Positions 42,038 to 51,431 of a stretch of DNA of 64,000 nucleotides are shown piece after piece. This DNA is from Acidimicrobiales bacterium (GTDB taxonomy: Bacteria; Actinomycetota; Acidimicrobiia; Acidimicrobiales; Aldehydirespiratoraceae): NCBI GenBank assembly GCA_041394245.1, contig JAWKIR010000002.1, positions 1-64,000 on the forward strand, in the 5' to 3' direction. The notes beneath the pieces were generated by a model. That model had not been told where the DNA came from. It saw nothing but the letters and a program-made list of their open reading frames with translations, and did no database searches. The translations under genes and the position numbers were made by a program. Numbering within the stretch: position 1 is the stretch's first letter; each line of letters opens with the position of its first letter.

Positions 42038-42820
42038 CTAGTTCTTGCTGACGAACACGTCGGCGATGGCGACGAGTCGGTGGTCGGCTCGGTCTTCGAT
42101 GCGGACGGCACAGAGGTAGCCGGATTCGTCGTCGCGGATGACTTCGGCGGTGACGCCGACGGGCCCGGCGCCGATCTGTTCGAGGTAGTGGATGTGGAGG
42201 TCGCGTGCGCTTCCGCTTCCGCAGGCGGAGACCGCCGCGGCGTCGGCGGCGAGGGCGAGCACGCCGCCGTTGACGGTGCCGAAGCTGTTCTCGACGTAGG
42301 GCGTCTTGTCGAAGCGGAGCTGGCCCGGGCCGACGGGTTCCATGCCGCAGCGTTCGGTCACGGAATCGGTGATGGGGTGTCCGCCGTCCATCGAGAACCG
42401 AGGCGTTTCGGGGTCGGTGACGTCTTCGACCTTGGCCTTCGTCGCCGATCCGGGGATTCGGGCGAATGCCATTCGGCCGGTCCCGCAGAGGACGCCGTCA
42501 TCGTCGCGCATCTCGGCGTGGACGACGATGCTGCGGGCGCCCACGCGGAGGGGCCGACACTGCACCGCAACGGTGCCGGTGGACACCGGACGGATGAGGT
42601 GCGCTTGGAGATCAGCGGTGGCGATCCAGTCGGGGGCGATGGCGTGCAGGGCGATCCCCGCCCCGCTCACGTCGAGCATCGTGGCGAGGACGCCCAGTCG
42701 GACGCCGTGCTCGTCGCAGAGGCCGGGGGTCACGGCGAGGGTGTTGGTCGAGATGTCGCCGGACCGGGTTCCGGTGAAGGCGAGATCGCGGAGCAGGTGG
42801 ACGTCGGGTGGGTAGGTCAT
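42038..42820 (-). CDS. double hotdog thioesterase-like protein
   Basis: The 260-residue protein has two hotdog halves: TLAVTPGLCDEHGVRLGVLATMLDVSGAGIAL, and later KTPYVENSFGTVNGGVLALAADAAAVSA, each with the G-x-x-GG/A helix region of PaaI-type acyl-CoA thioesterases. It likely hydrolyses acyl-CoA. The ATG overlaps the stop of the upstream small protein (ATGA at 42817-42820), so the two are coupled. The CoA transferase gene lies just upstream on the same strand. Confidence 0.78.
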   Translation of the reverse strand: MTYPPDVHLLRDLAFTGTRSGDISTNTLAVTPGLCDEHGVRLGVLATMLDVSGAGIALHAIAPDWIATADLQAHLIRPVSTGTVAVQCRPLRVGARSIVVHAEMRDDDGVLCGTGRMAFARIPGSATKAKVEDVTDPETPRFSMDGGHPITDSVTERCGMEPVGPGQLRFDKTPYVENSFGTVNGGVLALAADAAAVSACGSGSARDLHIHYLEQIGAGPVGVTAEVIRDDESGYLCAVRIEDRADHRLVAIADVFVSKN

Positions 42821-43410
42821 GTGTCGTCTTCGTCGTCGAGGAGTCGGTCTTCGAGGTCGTCGAAGTCGTCGGCGTCCATCCGGGGCGGTGCGGGGACCTC
42901 GACGCCGCAGCCGAACGCGATGAAGCCCCGCGAGCCTTCGAAGCCGGGCGCGGGGCGGGTGATGAGCTGTTGGAGCTTCTCCTTGTCGCCTTCGACGATG
43001 ATGCGCGAGGTGTCGTAGTCGAAGGGCCCAGCCGTCTCGATGTAGTCCTGGTAGTAGCTCACGACGGCGACGACCTCGGCGCGTGCGCCGCCGGTGGTGA
43101 GGGCGTAGACGTCCTCCCAGAAGCTCAACGCGAGGACGGCGACCGGTCCCGGGCCGGCCTCGGCGGGGACTTCGGCCACCTCGTCGACGAAGCTGCGGGC
43201 CCGTTCGCAGACCAGCAGGTTGTTCTCGTCCTGGCTGCGGGTCGTGGTCGGGGCGACGGTGGTGGTCGTGGTTGTCGTCGTCGTGGTGACCGTCGACGCG
43301 CTGTCGGTCGTGCCGTGGCTCTCGATCGTCGTCCATGCGAACGCGATCGCCGCGATCGCGACGGCGACGGCGACGACTCCCCGGATCTCTGTCCACCTCA
43401 CGCAAGCCAT
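42817..43410 (-). CDS. membrane-anchored protein with Thr-rich linker
   Basis: The 197-residue product has an N-terminal TM (VVAVAVAIAAIAFAW), a Thr/Ser linker (SASTVTTTTTTTTTTVAP) and a soluble part with two Cys (LVCERARSFVDEV and FGCGVEVP) ending in an acidic tail (DDFDDLEDRLLDDEDDT). I recognise no family. It is translationally coupled to the thioesterase and lies between it and the CoA transferase. The linker is encoded by repeated ACG/ACC codons. Confidence 0.65.
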   Translation of the reverse strand: MACVRWTEIRGVVAVAVAIAAIAFAWTTIESHGTTDSASTVTTTTTTTTTTVAPTTTRSQDENNLLVCERARSFVDEVAEVPAEAGPGPVAVLALSFWEDVYALTTGGARAEVVAVVSYYQDYIETAGPFDYDTSRIIVEGDKEKLQQLITRPAPGFEGSRGFIAFGCGVEVPAPPRMDADDFDDLEDRLLDDEDDT

Positions 43411-43446
43411 TGTGGCGGCCGCGAGGCGTTCCCGGACCGCGATCGG

Positions 43447-44661
43447 CTAATCGGGTTGGTGGATGCCGATCGCGCCCGCGGCGGCGAGCGTGTCGGCCTC
43501 GCCCGCCCGACCGATCGAGGCGAGGATCTCGAGCGTGTGTTCGCCGAGCTTCGGCGCGAGGCTTCGCGCAGCCCACGGGGTCCCGTGGAAGTCGCACGGT
43601 GTGGCGATCATCGAGGTCGTCGTCGCCCCGTCGGGGACCTCGATGAGTGCACCGGAGGCGTGGAACTGGGGGTCGGCGAGCAGGTCGTCGGGCGAGTTCA
43701 CCGGCGCCCAGAAGAATTCCGGCTCGGTGTCGAACACCTCGATCCACTCGGCGAGTGTCCTGGTCACGAAGATCGTGTCGAGTTCGGCGATGAGGGCCTG
43801 GCCGTTGACGGCGCGGTCCATGGCGGTCGCGTAGCGGGGATCGTCGATCCACTCGGGATGCCCGGCCACTCGCGCCATGGGGGGCCAATGGCGATCGGCT
43901 TCGAGGCCGACGACCCAGAAGCGTTTGCCGTCGCCCGTGACGTAGTTGTTGGTCGACGGGTTGTGCATCGTCTCGCGGTTGCCGACGCCGAGGGTCAGAC
44001 CCCAGCCGACGGTGACCGACAGATCGAAGCTCAGCGTGAACACGCCCTCGCGAAACAGCGATGTCGACACGAGTTGGCCGGCGCCCGTCTTCTCGCGGTT
44101 GTAGAGCGCCGCGCTGATCATCGCGGCGCCGGCGAGGCCCGCGTTGTGGTCGCCCATGCCGCCGCGTTGGAACGGCGGATTGCTTCCTTCGGGGGTGAGC
44201 ATGTGGGCGATGCCCGACCGGGCCCAGAACGCGGCGATGTCGTAGGCGGCCTTGTCCTTGTCGGGTCCGTCGAGCCCGAAGCCGGTGATGGCCGCGTAGA
44301 TCAGGCGCGGGTGGGCGGCGGTCAGTGTGTCGGGGTCGAGTCCGAGCCGGTCGAGGCCCGCGAGTCGCACATTGGTGACGAAGACGTCGGCGTCGGCGAT
44401 CAGCGTCCGCGCGATCTCGAGTCCTTCGTCGGTCGAGAGGTCGAGGGCGATCGACTTCTTCGAACGGTTGTCCATCTCGAACACGGGATTCGTCGGCATG
44501 TCGGATCCGAGCATGCGCTGGAACGTGCGGGCGGGGTCGCCGGCGAGCGGTTCGATCTTGATGACGTCGGCGCCCCAGTCGGCGAGGATCCCTCCGGCCG
44601 CGGGCCCGGCGACCCACACACCCAGTTCGACGACCTTCACTCCTTCGAGCGGACCGGCCAT
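43447..44661 (-). CDS. CaiB/BaiF-family CoA transferase
   Basis: The 404-residue protein is a family III CoA transferase: MAGPLEGVKVVELGVWVAGPAAGGILADWGADVIKIE at the start, RGGMGDHNAGLAGAA with the catalytic Asp (GDHN) near residue 170, and VQRMLGSD-like contacts. It moves CoA between acids, for example from succinyl-CoA or acetyl-CoA to a carboxylic acid before degradation. AGGAGAGGAAG precedes the ATG at 44661. It stands at the head of a unit with the Thr-rich protein and the thioesterase. Confidence 0.9.
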   Translation of the reverse strand: MAGPLEGVKVVELGVWVAGPAAGGILADWGADVIKIEPLAGDPARTFQRMLGSDMPTNPVFEMDNRSKKSIALDLSTDEGLEIARTLIADADVFVTNVRLAGLDRLGLDPDTLTAAHPRLIYAAITGFGLDGPDKDKAAYDIAAFWARSGIAHMLTPEGSNPPFQRGGMGDHNAGLAGAAMISAALYNREKTGAGQLVSTSLFREGVFTLSFDLSVTVGWGLTLGVGNRETMHNPSTNNYVTGDGKRFWVVGLEADRHWPPMARVAGHPEWIDDPRYATAMDRAVNGQALIAELDTIFVTRTLAEWIEVFDTEPEFFWAPVNSPDDLLADPQFHASGALIEVPDGATTTSMIATPCDFHGTPWAARSLAPKLGEHTLEILASIGRAGEADTLAAAGAIGIHQPD

Positions 44662-44738
44662 GTTCGCTTCCTCTCCTGGTTCGCTGCGTGGACGCCGCAC
44701 CTTATTCAATTCGTCGCGGGCGGCGTATTCTGGCGGGC

Positions 44739-45290
44739 ATGCAGCGACCGCGGGGGACCGAGATCAGGGTGCTCACCCTGTGCACCGGCAACACCTGCCG
44801 CTCTCCGATGGCCGAGGTCATCCTCGCGGCCCGTTTCGCCGAGTTCGGCATCGATGCCGCGGTCGCATCGGCAGGCACCCTCGGGTGGGGCGAGCGGTCG
44901 GCGACGCCGCATGCGGTCGCGGTGATGGAGGAGCTGGGTCTCGACCTGTCGGGTCACCGCAGTCGCCGTATCGAACCGGCGCACCTCGACGTCGATCTGG
45001 TCATCGCGATGACCCGCGACCATGCCGGCGCCGCGATCGCTCGCGACCAATCGCTTCGCTCCGGCGTCTTCCTGCCGTCGGAGCTGCTCCGACTCTTGCG
45101 GGATTCGGGGACCGAGATGACCGACATGCAGACGATCAGGCGCCTGGGCGCGGCCCGCAGCGGACCGACGATCGGTCGTGCCGCCGATGAGGTCGCCGAT
45201 CCGGCGGGTGAGCCGATCGAGGTCTATCGCGCCACCGCGGCTCGACTGGATCGTGAACTCACCGCCATCGCGCGGGTACTTGCCGCCTAG
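44739..45290 (+). CDS. low-molecular-weight protein-tyrosine phosphatase
   Basis: The 183-residue protein has the LMW-PTP loop LCTGNTCRSPMAE (C-x5-R) near residue 14 and the general acid region EVADPAGEPIEVYR (DP) near residue 155. It dephosphorylates tyrosine or reduces arsenate in related enzymes; the DP form favours phosphatase. It sits divergently from the CoA transferase with a 77-base gap and precedes the zinc protease. ATG at 44739 avoids an unlikely upstream start. Confidence 0.87.
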   Translation: MQRPRGTEIRVLTLCTGNTCRSPMAEVILAARFAEFGIDAAVASAGTLGWGERSATPHAVAVMEELGLDLSGHRSRRIEPAHLDVDLVIAMTRDHAGAAIARDQSLRSGVFLPSELLRLLRDSGTEMTDMQTIRRLGAARSGPTIGRAADEVADPAGEPIEVYRATAARLDRELTAIARVLAA

Positions 45291-45323
45291 CATCGTGGCC
45301 GACCGACGACGGGAGCGACGGAC

Positions 45324-46295
45324 GTGGTGAAGATTCGGCGGGGAACGCAGACCCGCGACGTGGAGTACCGGGCGAGCGCCGGCGGCGGCCGCATGCCGTT
45401 CCCGATGCCGACCAGCCGCGGCGGCAAGGCGGGCGCCGGGGTCGGCGGGGCCGGCGTGCTCGGCATCATCGTGGTCGTGGTGATCTCCCTGCTCAGTGGT
45501 GGCGGCGGTGGCGACGGCAGCAGCGGGGGAGGCGGCGTGCTCGGCGACATCCTCGGCCAGATGCAGACCGGGGCCGCCACCGGATCGGCGTCACAGGGTG
45601 AGGTCGCGGAACGCAACGAGTTCCTCGAGGTCGTCTTCCTCGACGTGCAGAACTATTGGGAGGCGACCCTCTCCGACTACCGGCGGGCGACGATGGTGAT
45701 CTTCAACGACAGCGTCGTCACCGGAGGGTGCGGCAACGCCACGTCGGAGTCGGGCCCGTTCTATTGCCCGGCGGACGAGCAGGTGTATCTCGACGACGAC
45801 TTCTTCGCCGTGCTCGCCGGGCCGCAGTTCGGCGCCGGTGGCGACTTCGCCCAGGCCTATGTCGTCGCGCACGAGGTCGCCCACCATGTCCAGACCGTGA
45901 CCGGCGTGTCGGATCAGGTGAGGGCTGCGCAGAGCCGGGCGAACTCCCAGGAGGAGATCAACGGGTGGACGATCCGTCTGGAGTTGCAGGCCGATTGTCT
46001 CGCCGGGTCGTGGGCGAGCGTGGCCTCTCGGCGTCCCCAGACCTTCGAGGGCAACGACAATCTGCTCTATCTCGACGCGGGCGACATCCGCGAAGGGCTC
46101 CGGGCGGCCGAGGCGGTCGGCGACGACCGGATCCAGGAATCGGTGGGGCAGCAGGTGCAGCCCCACACCTGGACCCACGGCTCGGCCGACCAGCGTGAAG
46201 CGTGGTTCACGCTCGGTGTCGAGACGGGCGATCCGACCCGATGTGACGGGACGTTCGACGAGACGGTCGCCGCCACGTCGATCATGCCTCGCTGA
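45324..46295 (+). CDS. neutral zinc metallopeptidase (YpfJ-like), membrane-anchored
   Basis: The 323-residue protein has an N-terminal basic part and one TM (GVLGIIVVVVISLLSGGGGG), a Gly-rich linker and a catalytic domain with VVAHEVAHHVQ (HExxH) and a downstream Glu in QADCLAGSWA, the zincin site of PF04228 peptidases. The active site should lie outside the cell. GTG at 45324 is preceded by GGGAG. The gene follows the phosphatase by 33 bases and may be co-transcribed. Confidence 0.88.
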   Translation: MVKIRRGTQTRDVEYRASAGGGRMPFPMPTSRGGKAGAGVGGAGVLGIIVVVVISLLSGGGGGDGSSGGGGVLGDILGQMQTGAATGSASQGEVAERNEFLEVVFLDVQNYWEATLSDYRRATMVIFNDSVVTGGCGNATSESGPFYCPADEQVYLDDDFFAVLAGPQFGAGGDFAQAYVVAHEVAHHVQTVTGVSDQVRAAQSRANSQEEINGWTIRLELQADCLAGSWASVASRRPQTFEGNDNLLYLDAGDIREGLRAAEAVGDDRIQESVGQQVQPHTWTHGSADQREAWFTLGVETGDPTRCDGTFDETVAATSIMPR

Positions 46296-46350
46296 CCGGC
46301 CGAGCCGAGTGGGTTCGGACCGCCGGCCCCCGGCGTTCTAGGCTCTCGCC

Positions 46351-48093
46351 ATGGCTGATTTCGATCTCCTCATCCGCAACGGCACGGTCGTCGACGGAAC
46401 CGGAGAGGCCCGCTTCGTCGCCGATGTGGGGGTTCGAGACGGGCGGATCGCGGCGATCGGCGCGTCCCTCGATGGCGATGCCGACGAGGTGATCGACGCA
46501 ACCGGCTGCATCGTCACCCCCGGGTTCGTCGACGTACACACCCACTACGACGGCCAGGTCACCTGGGATCCGGTCCTCGAACCCTCGGCCAGCCACGGCG
46601 TCACGACGATCGTGACCGGCAACTGTGGCGTGGGGTTCGCGCCGGTCCGGCCCGGGACCGAGGACTGGCTGATCCAGCTCATGGAGGGGGTCGAGGACAT
46701 CCCCGGTGCCGCGCTGAGCGAGGGCATCGACTGGACCTGGGAGACGTTCCCCGAGTACCTCGACAATCTCGACGCCCGCGAATGGAGCATGGACGTGGGG
46801 TGCCTCGTCGCCCACGGTGCCGTTCGGGCCTATGTCATGGGGGAGCGGGGGGCGAAGAACGAGCCGGCCACGGCCGAGGAGATCGGCGAGATGCGGGCCA
46901 TCGTCCGCGAGGCGGTCGAGTCCGGTGCCCTCGGCGTGTCGACTTCGCGCACCCTGGCCCACACGGCCATGGACGGCGAGCCGGTCCCGGGAACCTTCGC
47001 TGCGGAGGACGAGCTCTACGGCCTCGCCCGTGGCTGCGCCGACGCCGGCCACGGACTGCTCGAGCTGGCACCGATGGGGTCGGCCGGTGAGGACACCGTC
47101 GCGCCGCACAAGGAAGTCGACTGGATGGTGAAGATCTCGAAGGACACCGGGGTGCCGGTGTCGTTCGTGCTCGTGCAGATCAACGACGAGCCCGAGCTCT
47201 GGAAGGAGCTCATGGACCGTTCGGTCGAGGCGGCCGCCGAGGGCGCCTCGATCCATCCGCAGGTCGCCGGTCGCCTGAACGGGATCCTCCTCGGCCTCGA
47301 AGGACTCAGCCCGTGGCGGCAGCGCCCGAGCTGGGACGCGATCGCCGATCTGCCGTTGGCCGAGCTCGTGGCCGAACTGCGTCGCCCCGAGCGGCGGGCC
47401 GCGATCCTCTCCGAGCAGCCCGAGACGGACAACCCCTTCTCCCAGTTCATCCTCGGGTCGATGCATCGCATCTATGTGCTCGGCGACCCGCCCGACTACG
47501 AGCCGGGTCCGGAGCGCACGGTCAAGGTGATGGCCGAGGCGATGGGGCGCGAGGTCGACGACCTCCTCTACGACATGCTGCTCGAGGACGACGGTCGGGC
47601 CCTGCTGCTGTTCCCGTTCCTGAACTACGCCGACGGCAACGGCGACGCGCTGCGGGAGATGCTGACCCATCCGGCGGGCGTCATCGGTCTGTCCGACGGC
47701 GGTGCACACTGCGGCGTGATCTGCGACGCGTCCCAGCCGACATGGCTGCTGACCCACTGGACTCGTGATCGCAGCCGCGGCGAGCAACTTCCCCTCGAGT
47801 TCGTCGTGAAGAAGCAGACCCACGACACTGCGAAGCTCTTCGGCTTCCACGATCGCGGCACGATCGAGATCGGGGCCAAGGCCGACCTCAACGTGATCGA
47901 TCTCGAAGGTCTCGCACTGCGTCCGCCGGAGGTGGCGCGAGACCTTCCCGCCGGCGGCAAGCGCTTCGTCCAGTTCGCCACTGGCTACAAGGCCACGATC
48001 GTCAACGGCGTGATCACACGACGCGACGATGTCGACACCGGAGCCCGACCCGGCCGCCTCGTGCGCGCCGGCGCCAACCCCCAGGAGACCTGA
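46351..48093 (+). CDS. N-acyl-D-amino-acid deacylase-like amidohydrolase (copy 1)
   Basis: The 580-residue amidohydrolase begins DLLIRNGTVVDGTG and has the metal motif GFVDVHTHYDGQVTW near residue 66, the DGGAHCG and HWTRDRSRGEQLPLE segments and a KADLNVIDLEG C-terminal barrel cap. These are D-aminoacylase/dihydroorotase-like enzymes, which cleave N-acyl D-amino acids or related amides with zinc. It is one of two adjacent paralogues; a 110-base block at 46620-46729 is nearly identical to the second copy, well above their average. Confidence 0.88.
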   Translation: MADFDLLIRNGTVVDGTGEARFVADVGVRDGRIAAIGASLDGDADEVIDATGCIVTPGFVDVHTHYDGQVTWDPVLEPSASHGVTTIVTGNCGVGFAPVRPGTEDWLIQLMEGVEDIPGAALSEGIDWTWETFPEYLDNLDAREWSMDVGCLVAHGAVRAYVMGERGAKNEPATAEEIGEMRAIVREAVESGALGVSTSRTLAHTAMDGEPVPGTFAAEDELYGLARGCADAGHGLLELAPMGSAGEDTVAPHKEVDWMVKISKDTGVPVSFVLVQINDEPELWKELMDRSVEAAAEGASIHPQVAGRLNGILLGLEGLSPWRQRPSWDAIADLPLAELVAELRRPERRAAILSEQPETDNPFSQFILGSMHRIYVLGDPPDYEPGPERTVKVMAEAMGREVDDLLYDMLLEDDGRALLLFPFLNYADGNGDALREMLTHPAGVIGLSDGGAHCGVICDASQPTWLLTHWTRDRSRGEQLPLEFVVKKQTHDTAKLFGFHDRGTIEIGAKADLNVIDLEGLALRPPEVARDLPAGGKRFVQFATGYKATIVNGVITRRDDVDTGARPGRLVRAGANPQET

Positions 48094-48096
48094 ACG

Positions 48097-49848
48097 ATGT
48101 CCACACCAACCATGTACGACCTTCTCATCCGCAACGGAACCGTTGTCGACGGCACCGGCGCCGACCGCCGTGTGGCCGATGTCGCCGTCCTCGACGGAAC
48201 GATCGTCGCCGTCGGTCCCGACCTCCCCGGTGAGGCGAGCGAGGTGATCGACGCGACCGGGCTACTCGTCACCCCGGGCTTCGTCGACGTGCACACCCAC
48301 TACGACGGTCAGGTCACCTGGGACCAGACGCTCGAGCCGACGTCGTTGCACGGCGTCACCACGCTCGTGATGGGCAACTGTGGCGTGGGGTTCGCGCCGG
48401 TCCGGCCCGGGACCGAGGACTGGCTGATCCAGCTGATGGAGGGGGTCGAGGACATCCCCGGTGCCGCGCTGAGCGAGGGCATCGCCTGGAGCTGGGAGAC
48501 CTTCCCGCAGTATCTCGACGCGCTCGACGGGTTCGAGTGGTCGGTCGACGTGGGCACCCAGATCCCTCACGGCTCGGTGCGGGCCTACGTGATGGGTGAA
48601 CGCGGCGCCAAGAACGAGGACGCGTCGCCCGAGGAGATCGCAGCGATGGCCGAGATCGTCAAGGAGGCGGTCGAGGCCGGAGCGTTGGGCGTGTCGACGT
48701 CTCGGACGCTCGGCCATCGGGCCATGGACGGCGAGCCGGTCCCCGGCACGTTCGCCGCGGAGGACGAGTTGTTCGCCCTGGGTCGCGCGCTGCGCGACGG
48801 CGGTGGTGGCGTGTTCGAGCTCGCACCGGCGGGTGCCGCCGGGCTCGACATCGTCGCGCCGATGAAGGAGGTCGACTGGATGCGTCGACTGTCGGCCGAA
48901 ACCGGTCAGCCGGTGACCTTCGCCATGCTGCAGGTTCCTGCCGCTCCCGATCTCTGGCGCGAGCTGATGGAGGTGTCGCAGCAGGCCACGGCCGAAGGAG
49001 CGCAGCTCCATCCTCAGGTGGCCGGGCGTCCGTTCGGCGTGCTCATCGGTTTCGACACCGGCCACCCGTTCATGCTCCGGCCCTCCTACAAGGCCCTCGA
49101 GCATCTGCCGATCGAGGAGCGCATCGTCGAGTTGCGCAAGCCCGAGGTCAAGGCCGCGATCCTCTCGGAGGAGAACGTCACGGGCACCGGGGCGATCCAC
49201 GAGGGCATCGCCATGCTCGCGGCGGGAATGCTCGACTCGCTCTACGTGCTGGGCGATCCGCCCGACTACGAGCCGACGCGGGATCGCTCGGTCGCGGGTC
49301 TCGCCGAGGCATCGGGCGTCACGCCCGCGGAGGCCGCCTACGACGCGTTCTGCGCCGAGAACGGCCGGGCCCTGCTGATGCTGCCGCTCTACAACTATGT
49401 CGACGGCAACCATGATGCGATCCGTGAACAGCTGACCCATCCCCAGGCCGTCGTCGGGCTCGGCGACGGTGGTGCCCACTGCGGTCTGATCTGCGACGCC
49501 TCGTTGCCGACGACGATGATCGCTCACTGGACCCGCGATCGAACCCGGGGCGAGCAGCTGCCCCTCGAGTGGGTCGTGCGCAAGCAGACGAAGGACACGG
49601 CGGCCCTGTTCGGCATGACCGATCGGGGGACCATCGAGGCGGGCAAGCGCGCGGATCTCAACATCATCGACCACGCTCGTCTCAACCTGCGGACCCCCGA
49701 ACTGGTCCATGATCTTCCCGCCGGTGGTCGGCGGCTCGTCCAGGCCGCCGACGGGTATGTCGCGACGATCGTCGCGGGTCAGGTGACCCGCCGAGAGGGT
49801 GTCGACACCGGCGCCCGCCCCGGCCGGCTGGTCCGGGGCCGCCGGTAG
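48097..49848 (+). CDS. N-acyl-D-amino-acid deacylase-like amidohydrolase (copy 2)
   Basis: The 583-residue paralogue has the same order of motifs: YDLLIRNGTVVDGTGA, GFVDVHTHYDGQVTW, GDGGAHCG, HWTRDRTRGEQLPLEWV and ADLNIIDHARL. It starts three bases after the first copy's stop, so both are made together; two related enzymes may split related substrates or form mixed oligomers. Its TAG stop overlaps the GTG of the carotenoid oxygenase by one base. Confidence 0.88.
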   Translation: MSTPTMYDLLIRNGTVVDGTGADRRVADVAVLDGTIVAVGPDLPGEASEVIDATGLLVTPGFVDVHTHYDGQVTWDQTLEPTSLHGVTTLVMGNCGVGFAPVRPGTEDWLIQLMEGVEDIPGAALSEGIAWSWETFPQYLDALDGFEWSVDVGTQIPHGSVRAYVMGERGAKNEDASPEEIAAMAEIVKEAVEAGALGVSTSRTLGHRAMDGEPVPGTFAAEDELFALGRALRDGGGGVFELAPAGAAGLDIVAPMKEVDWMRRLSAETGQPVTFAMLQVPAAPDLWRELMEVSQQATAEGAQLHPQVAGRPFGVLIGFDTGHPFMLRPSYKALEHLPIEERIVELRKPEVKAAILSEENVTGTGAIHEGIAMLAAGMLDSLYVLGDPPDYEPTRDRSVAGLAEASGVTPAEAAYDAFCAENGRALLMLPLYNYVDGNHDAIREQLTHPQAVVGLGDGGAHCGLICDASLPTTMIAHWTRDRTRGEQLPLEWVVRKQTKDTAALFGMTDRGTIEAGKRADLNIIDHARLNLRTPELVHDLPAGGRRLVQAADGYVATIVAGQVTRREGVDTGARPGRLVRGRR

Positions 49849-51431
49849 TGGACCGCCGCGCGTTCCTCCGGCGAAGCGCGTTCGTCGGGGGAGGGCTGCT
49901 GCTCGGGGCGTGCGGCGACGATGCCGGCACCGCCGCGCCGAACCCCACGAGCACGGTTCCGTCTTCCTCGACGACGCTGCCGTCGTCCACGACGACGCGG
50001 CCCTTCGACCCGTCGACGCCGTATTGGCTCCAGGGTGGGTTCGCGCCCGTCACCGAGGAGGTCGTCGCCACAGACCTGGTGGTGAACGGCGCGTTGCCGC
50101 CGTCGCTGCACGGGCTCTATGCCCGCAACGGCTCGAATCCGGCGACCGGGAACTCCCCGCACTGGTTCTTCGGCGACGGGATGATCCACGGCGTGCGTTT
50201 CGAGCAGGGGAAGGCGGTCTGGTACGGGAACCGCTACGTCGAGACACCGATGTACCTCGACCGTCGAGAGTTCGGCGAGTTCGACGGCGCGCCTGGATTT
50301 TCCCAGACCCAGTCGAACGTCAGCGTCTTCGCTCACGGCGGGCGCCTGCTCGCACTCGGTGAGGTCGGGTGGCCGTTCGAGATCTCGCCCGCCGATCTCT
50401 CGACGATCGACACGGTCGAACTCCGCGGTGCCGGCGACATCTCGGTCGGTCCCAACGTGACGGCACACCCCAAACGAGATCCCGACACCGGCCTGTTGCA
50501 CTTCTTCGGCTACGGATTCACCCCGCCGTACCTGACCTACTATGTCGCGTCGGCCGACGGTCGTGAGCTCCTGCGACGAGAGGAGATCCCGGTCGCGGCG
50601 GGGACGATGATCCACGACTTCGCGATCACCGAGTCGGACGTCGTCTTCTGGGAGCTACCTGTGGTCTTCGATCTGGCGGCAGCAGCCGCCGGCGCGCTGA
50701 ACCCGTTCACGTGGGACCCCGACTACGGCTCGCGCATCGGGGTGATGCCGCTCGGTGGCGCGGCGAGCGACATGCGATGGGTGGAGATCGACAACGGCTA
50801 CGTGTTCCACGGCACCAACGCCCATCGCGACGGCGACCGGATCATCCTCGACGTCTCGCGTATGGGCTCGATGTTCGACAACGGCAACGACATCGACGAT
50901 TCGCCCAGCCTGCTCACCCGGTGGGAGATCGGGACCGGTGGCGCGGAGTTGACCTGGTCCGCGTCACAGCTCAGCGACGTGCCCCTCGACCTCCCCGAGA
51001 TCGACGACCGGTTCACCGGCCGTGCGCATTCGGTGGCCTGGCTGGTGGAGACCGCCGACACGGTGGAGGGCCCTGCCGGGATCAACGATCCCGCCACGAA
51101 CAATCTCGCCACAAACAATCTCGCCACAAACAATGTCGAGATCAACGGCATCAGCGCGTACCACGTCGCCACGGGAGCGTTGGATCGCTGGACCCCCGGC
51201 CCTGCCCTGCAACCGAACGAGGCGACGTTCGTCGCTGATTCGGCCGACAGCGCCGAGGGTGAGGGCTGGTTGTTGACCTACGTCTGGGACAAGGCGAACG
51301 ACGCGTCGGTTCTCGCCGTGCTCGATGCGACCGATGTCGCTGCCGGACCGGTCGCGACCATCGAGTTGCCGCAGCGGGTCCCGTTCGGGTTCCACGGGAC
51401 CTGGATGCCCGGCGACGAGATCGACGCCTGA
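49848..51431 (+). CDS. Tat-exported carotenoid oxygenase-family lipoprotein
   Basis: The 527-residue protein has a twin-Arg lipoprotein signal (MDRRAFLRRSAFVGGGLLLGACG, lipobox LLGAC) and a Ser/Thr linker, then a CCD-type propeller with the four His regions NVTAHPKRDP, MIHDFAITES, VFHGTNAHRDG and PFGFHGTW. Export of a carotenoid/stilbene oxygenase by Tat is unusual, as most are cytoplasmic; iron would be loaded before export. GTG at 49848 overlaps the amidohydrolase stop. A 15-base triplicated unit (51093-51137) inserts an NNLAT repeat near residue 420. Confidence 0.87.
   Translation: MDRRAFLRRSAFVGGGLLLGACGDDAGTAAPNPTSTVPSSSTTLPSSTTTRPFDPSTPYWLQGGFAPVTEEVVATDLVVNGALPPSLHGLYARNGSNPATGNSPHWFFGDGMIHGVRFEQGKAVWYGNRYVETPMYLDRREFGEFDGAPGFSQTQSNVSVFAHGGRLLALGEVGWPFEISPADLSTIDTVELRGAGDISVGPNVTAHPKRDPDTGLLHFFGYGFTPPYLTYYVASADGRELLRREEIPVAAGTMIHDFAITESDVVFWELPVVFDLAAAAAGALNPFTWDPDYGSRIGVMPLGGAASDMRWVEIDNGYVFHGTNAHRDGDRIILDVSRMGSMFDNGNDIDDSPSLLTRWEIGTGGAELTWSASQLSDVPLDLPEIDDRFTGRAHSVAWLVETADTVEGPAGINDPATNNLATNNLATNNVEINGISAYHVATGALDRWTPGPALQPNEATFVADSADSAEGEGWLLTYVWDKANDASVLAVLDATDVAAGPVATIELPQRVPFGFHGTWMPGDEIDA
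51093..51137 (+). repeat. 15-bp tandem triplicate inside carotenoid oxygenase gene
   Basis: The unit GCCACAAACAATCTC occurs three times with one or two base changes (first copy has CG, third ends GTC). It encodes (A/L)TNNL three times and stays in frame. It looks like slippage that lengthens a surface loop. Confidence 0.75.

Noticed and set aside
42821..44617. Long reverse-strand frame continuous upstream of the thioesterase
   Set aside because: It overlaps the CoA transferase and the Thr-rich gene in another frame and has Arg/Pro-rich shadow composition. The true thioesterase start is at 42820.
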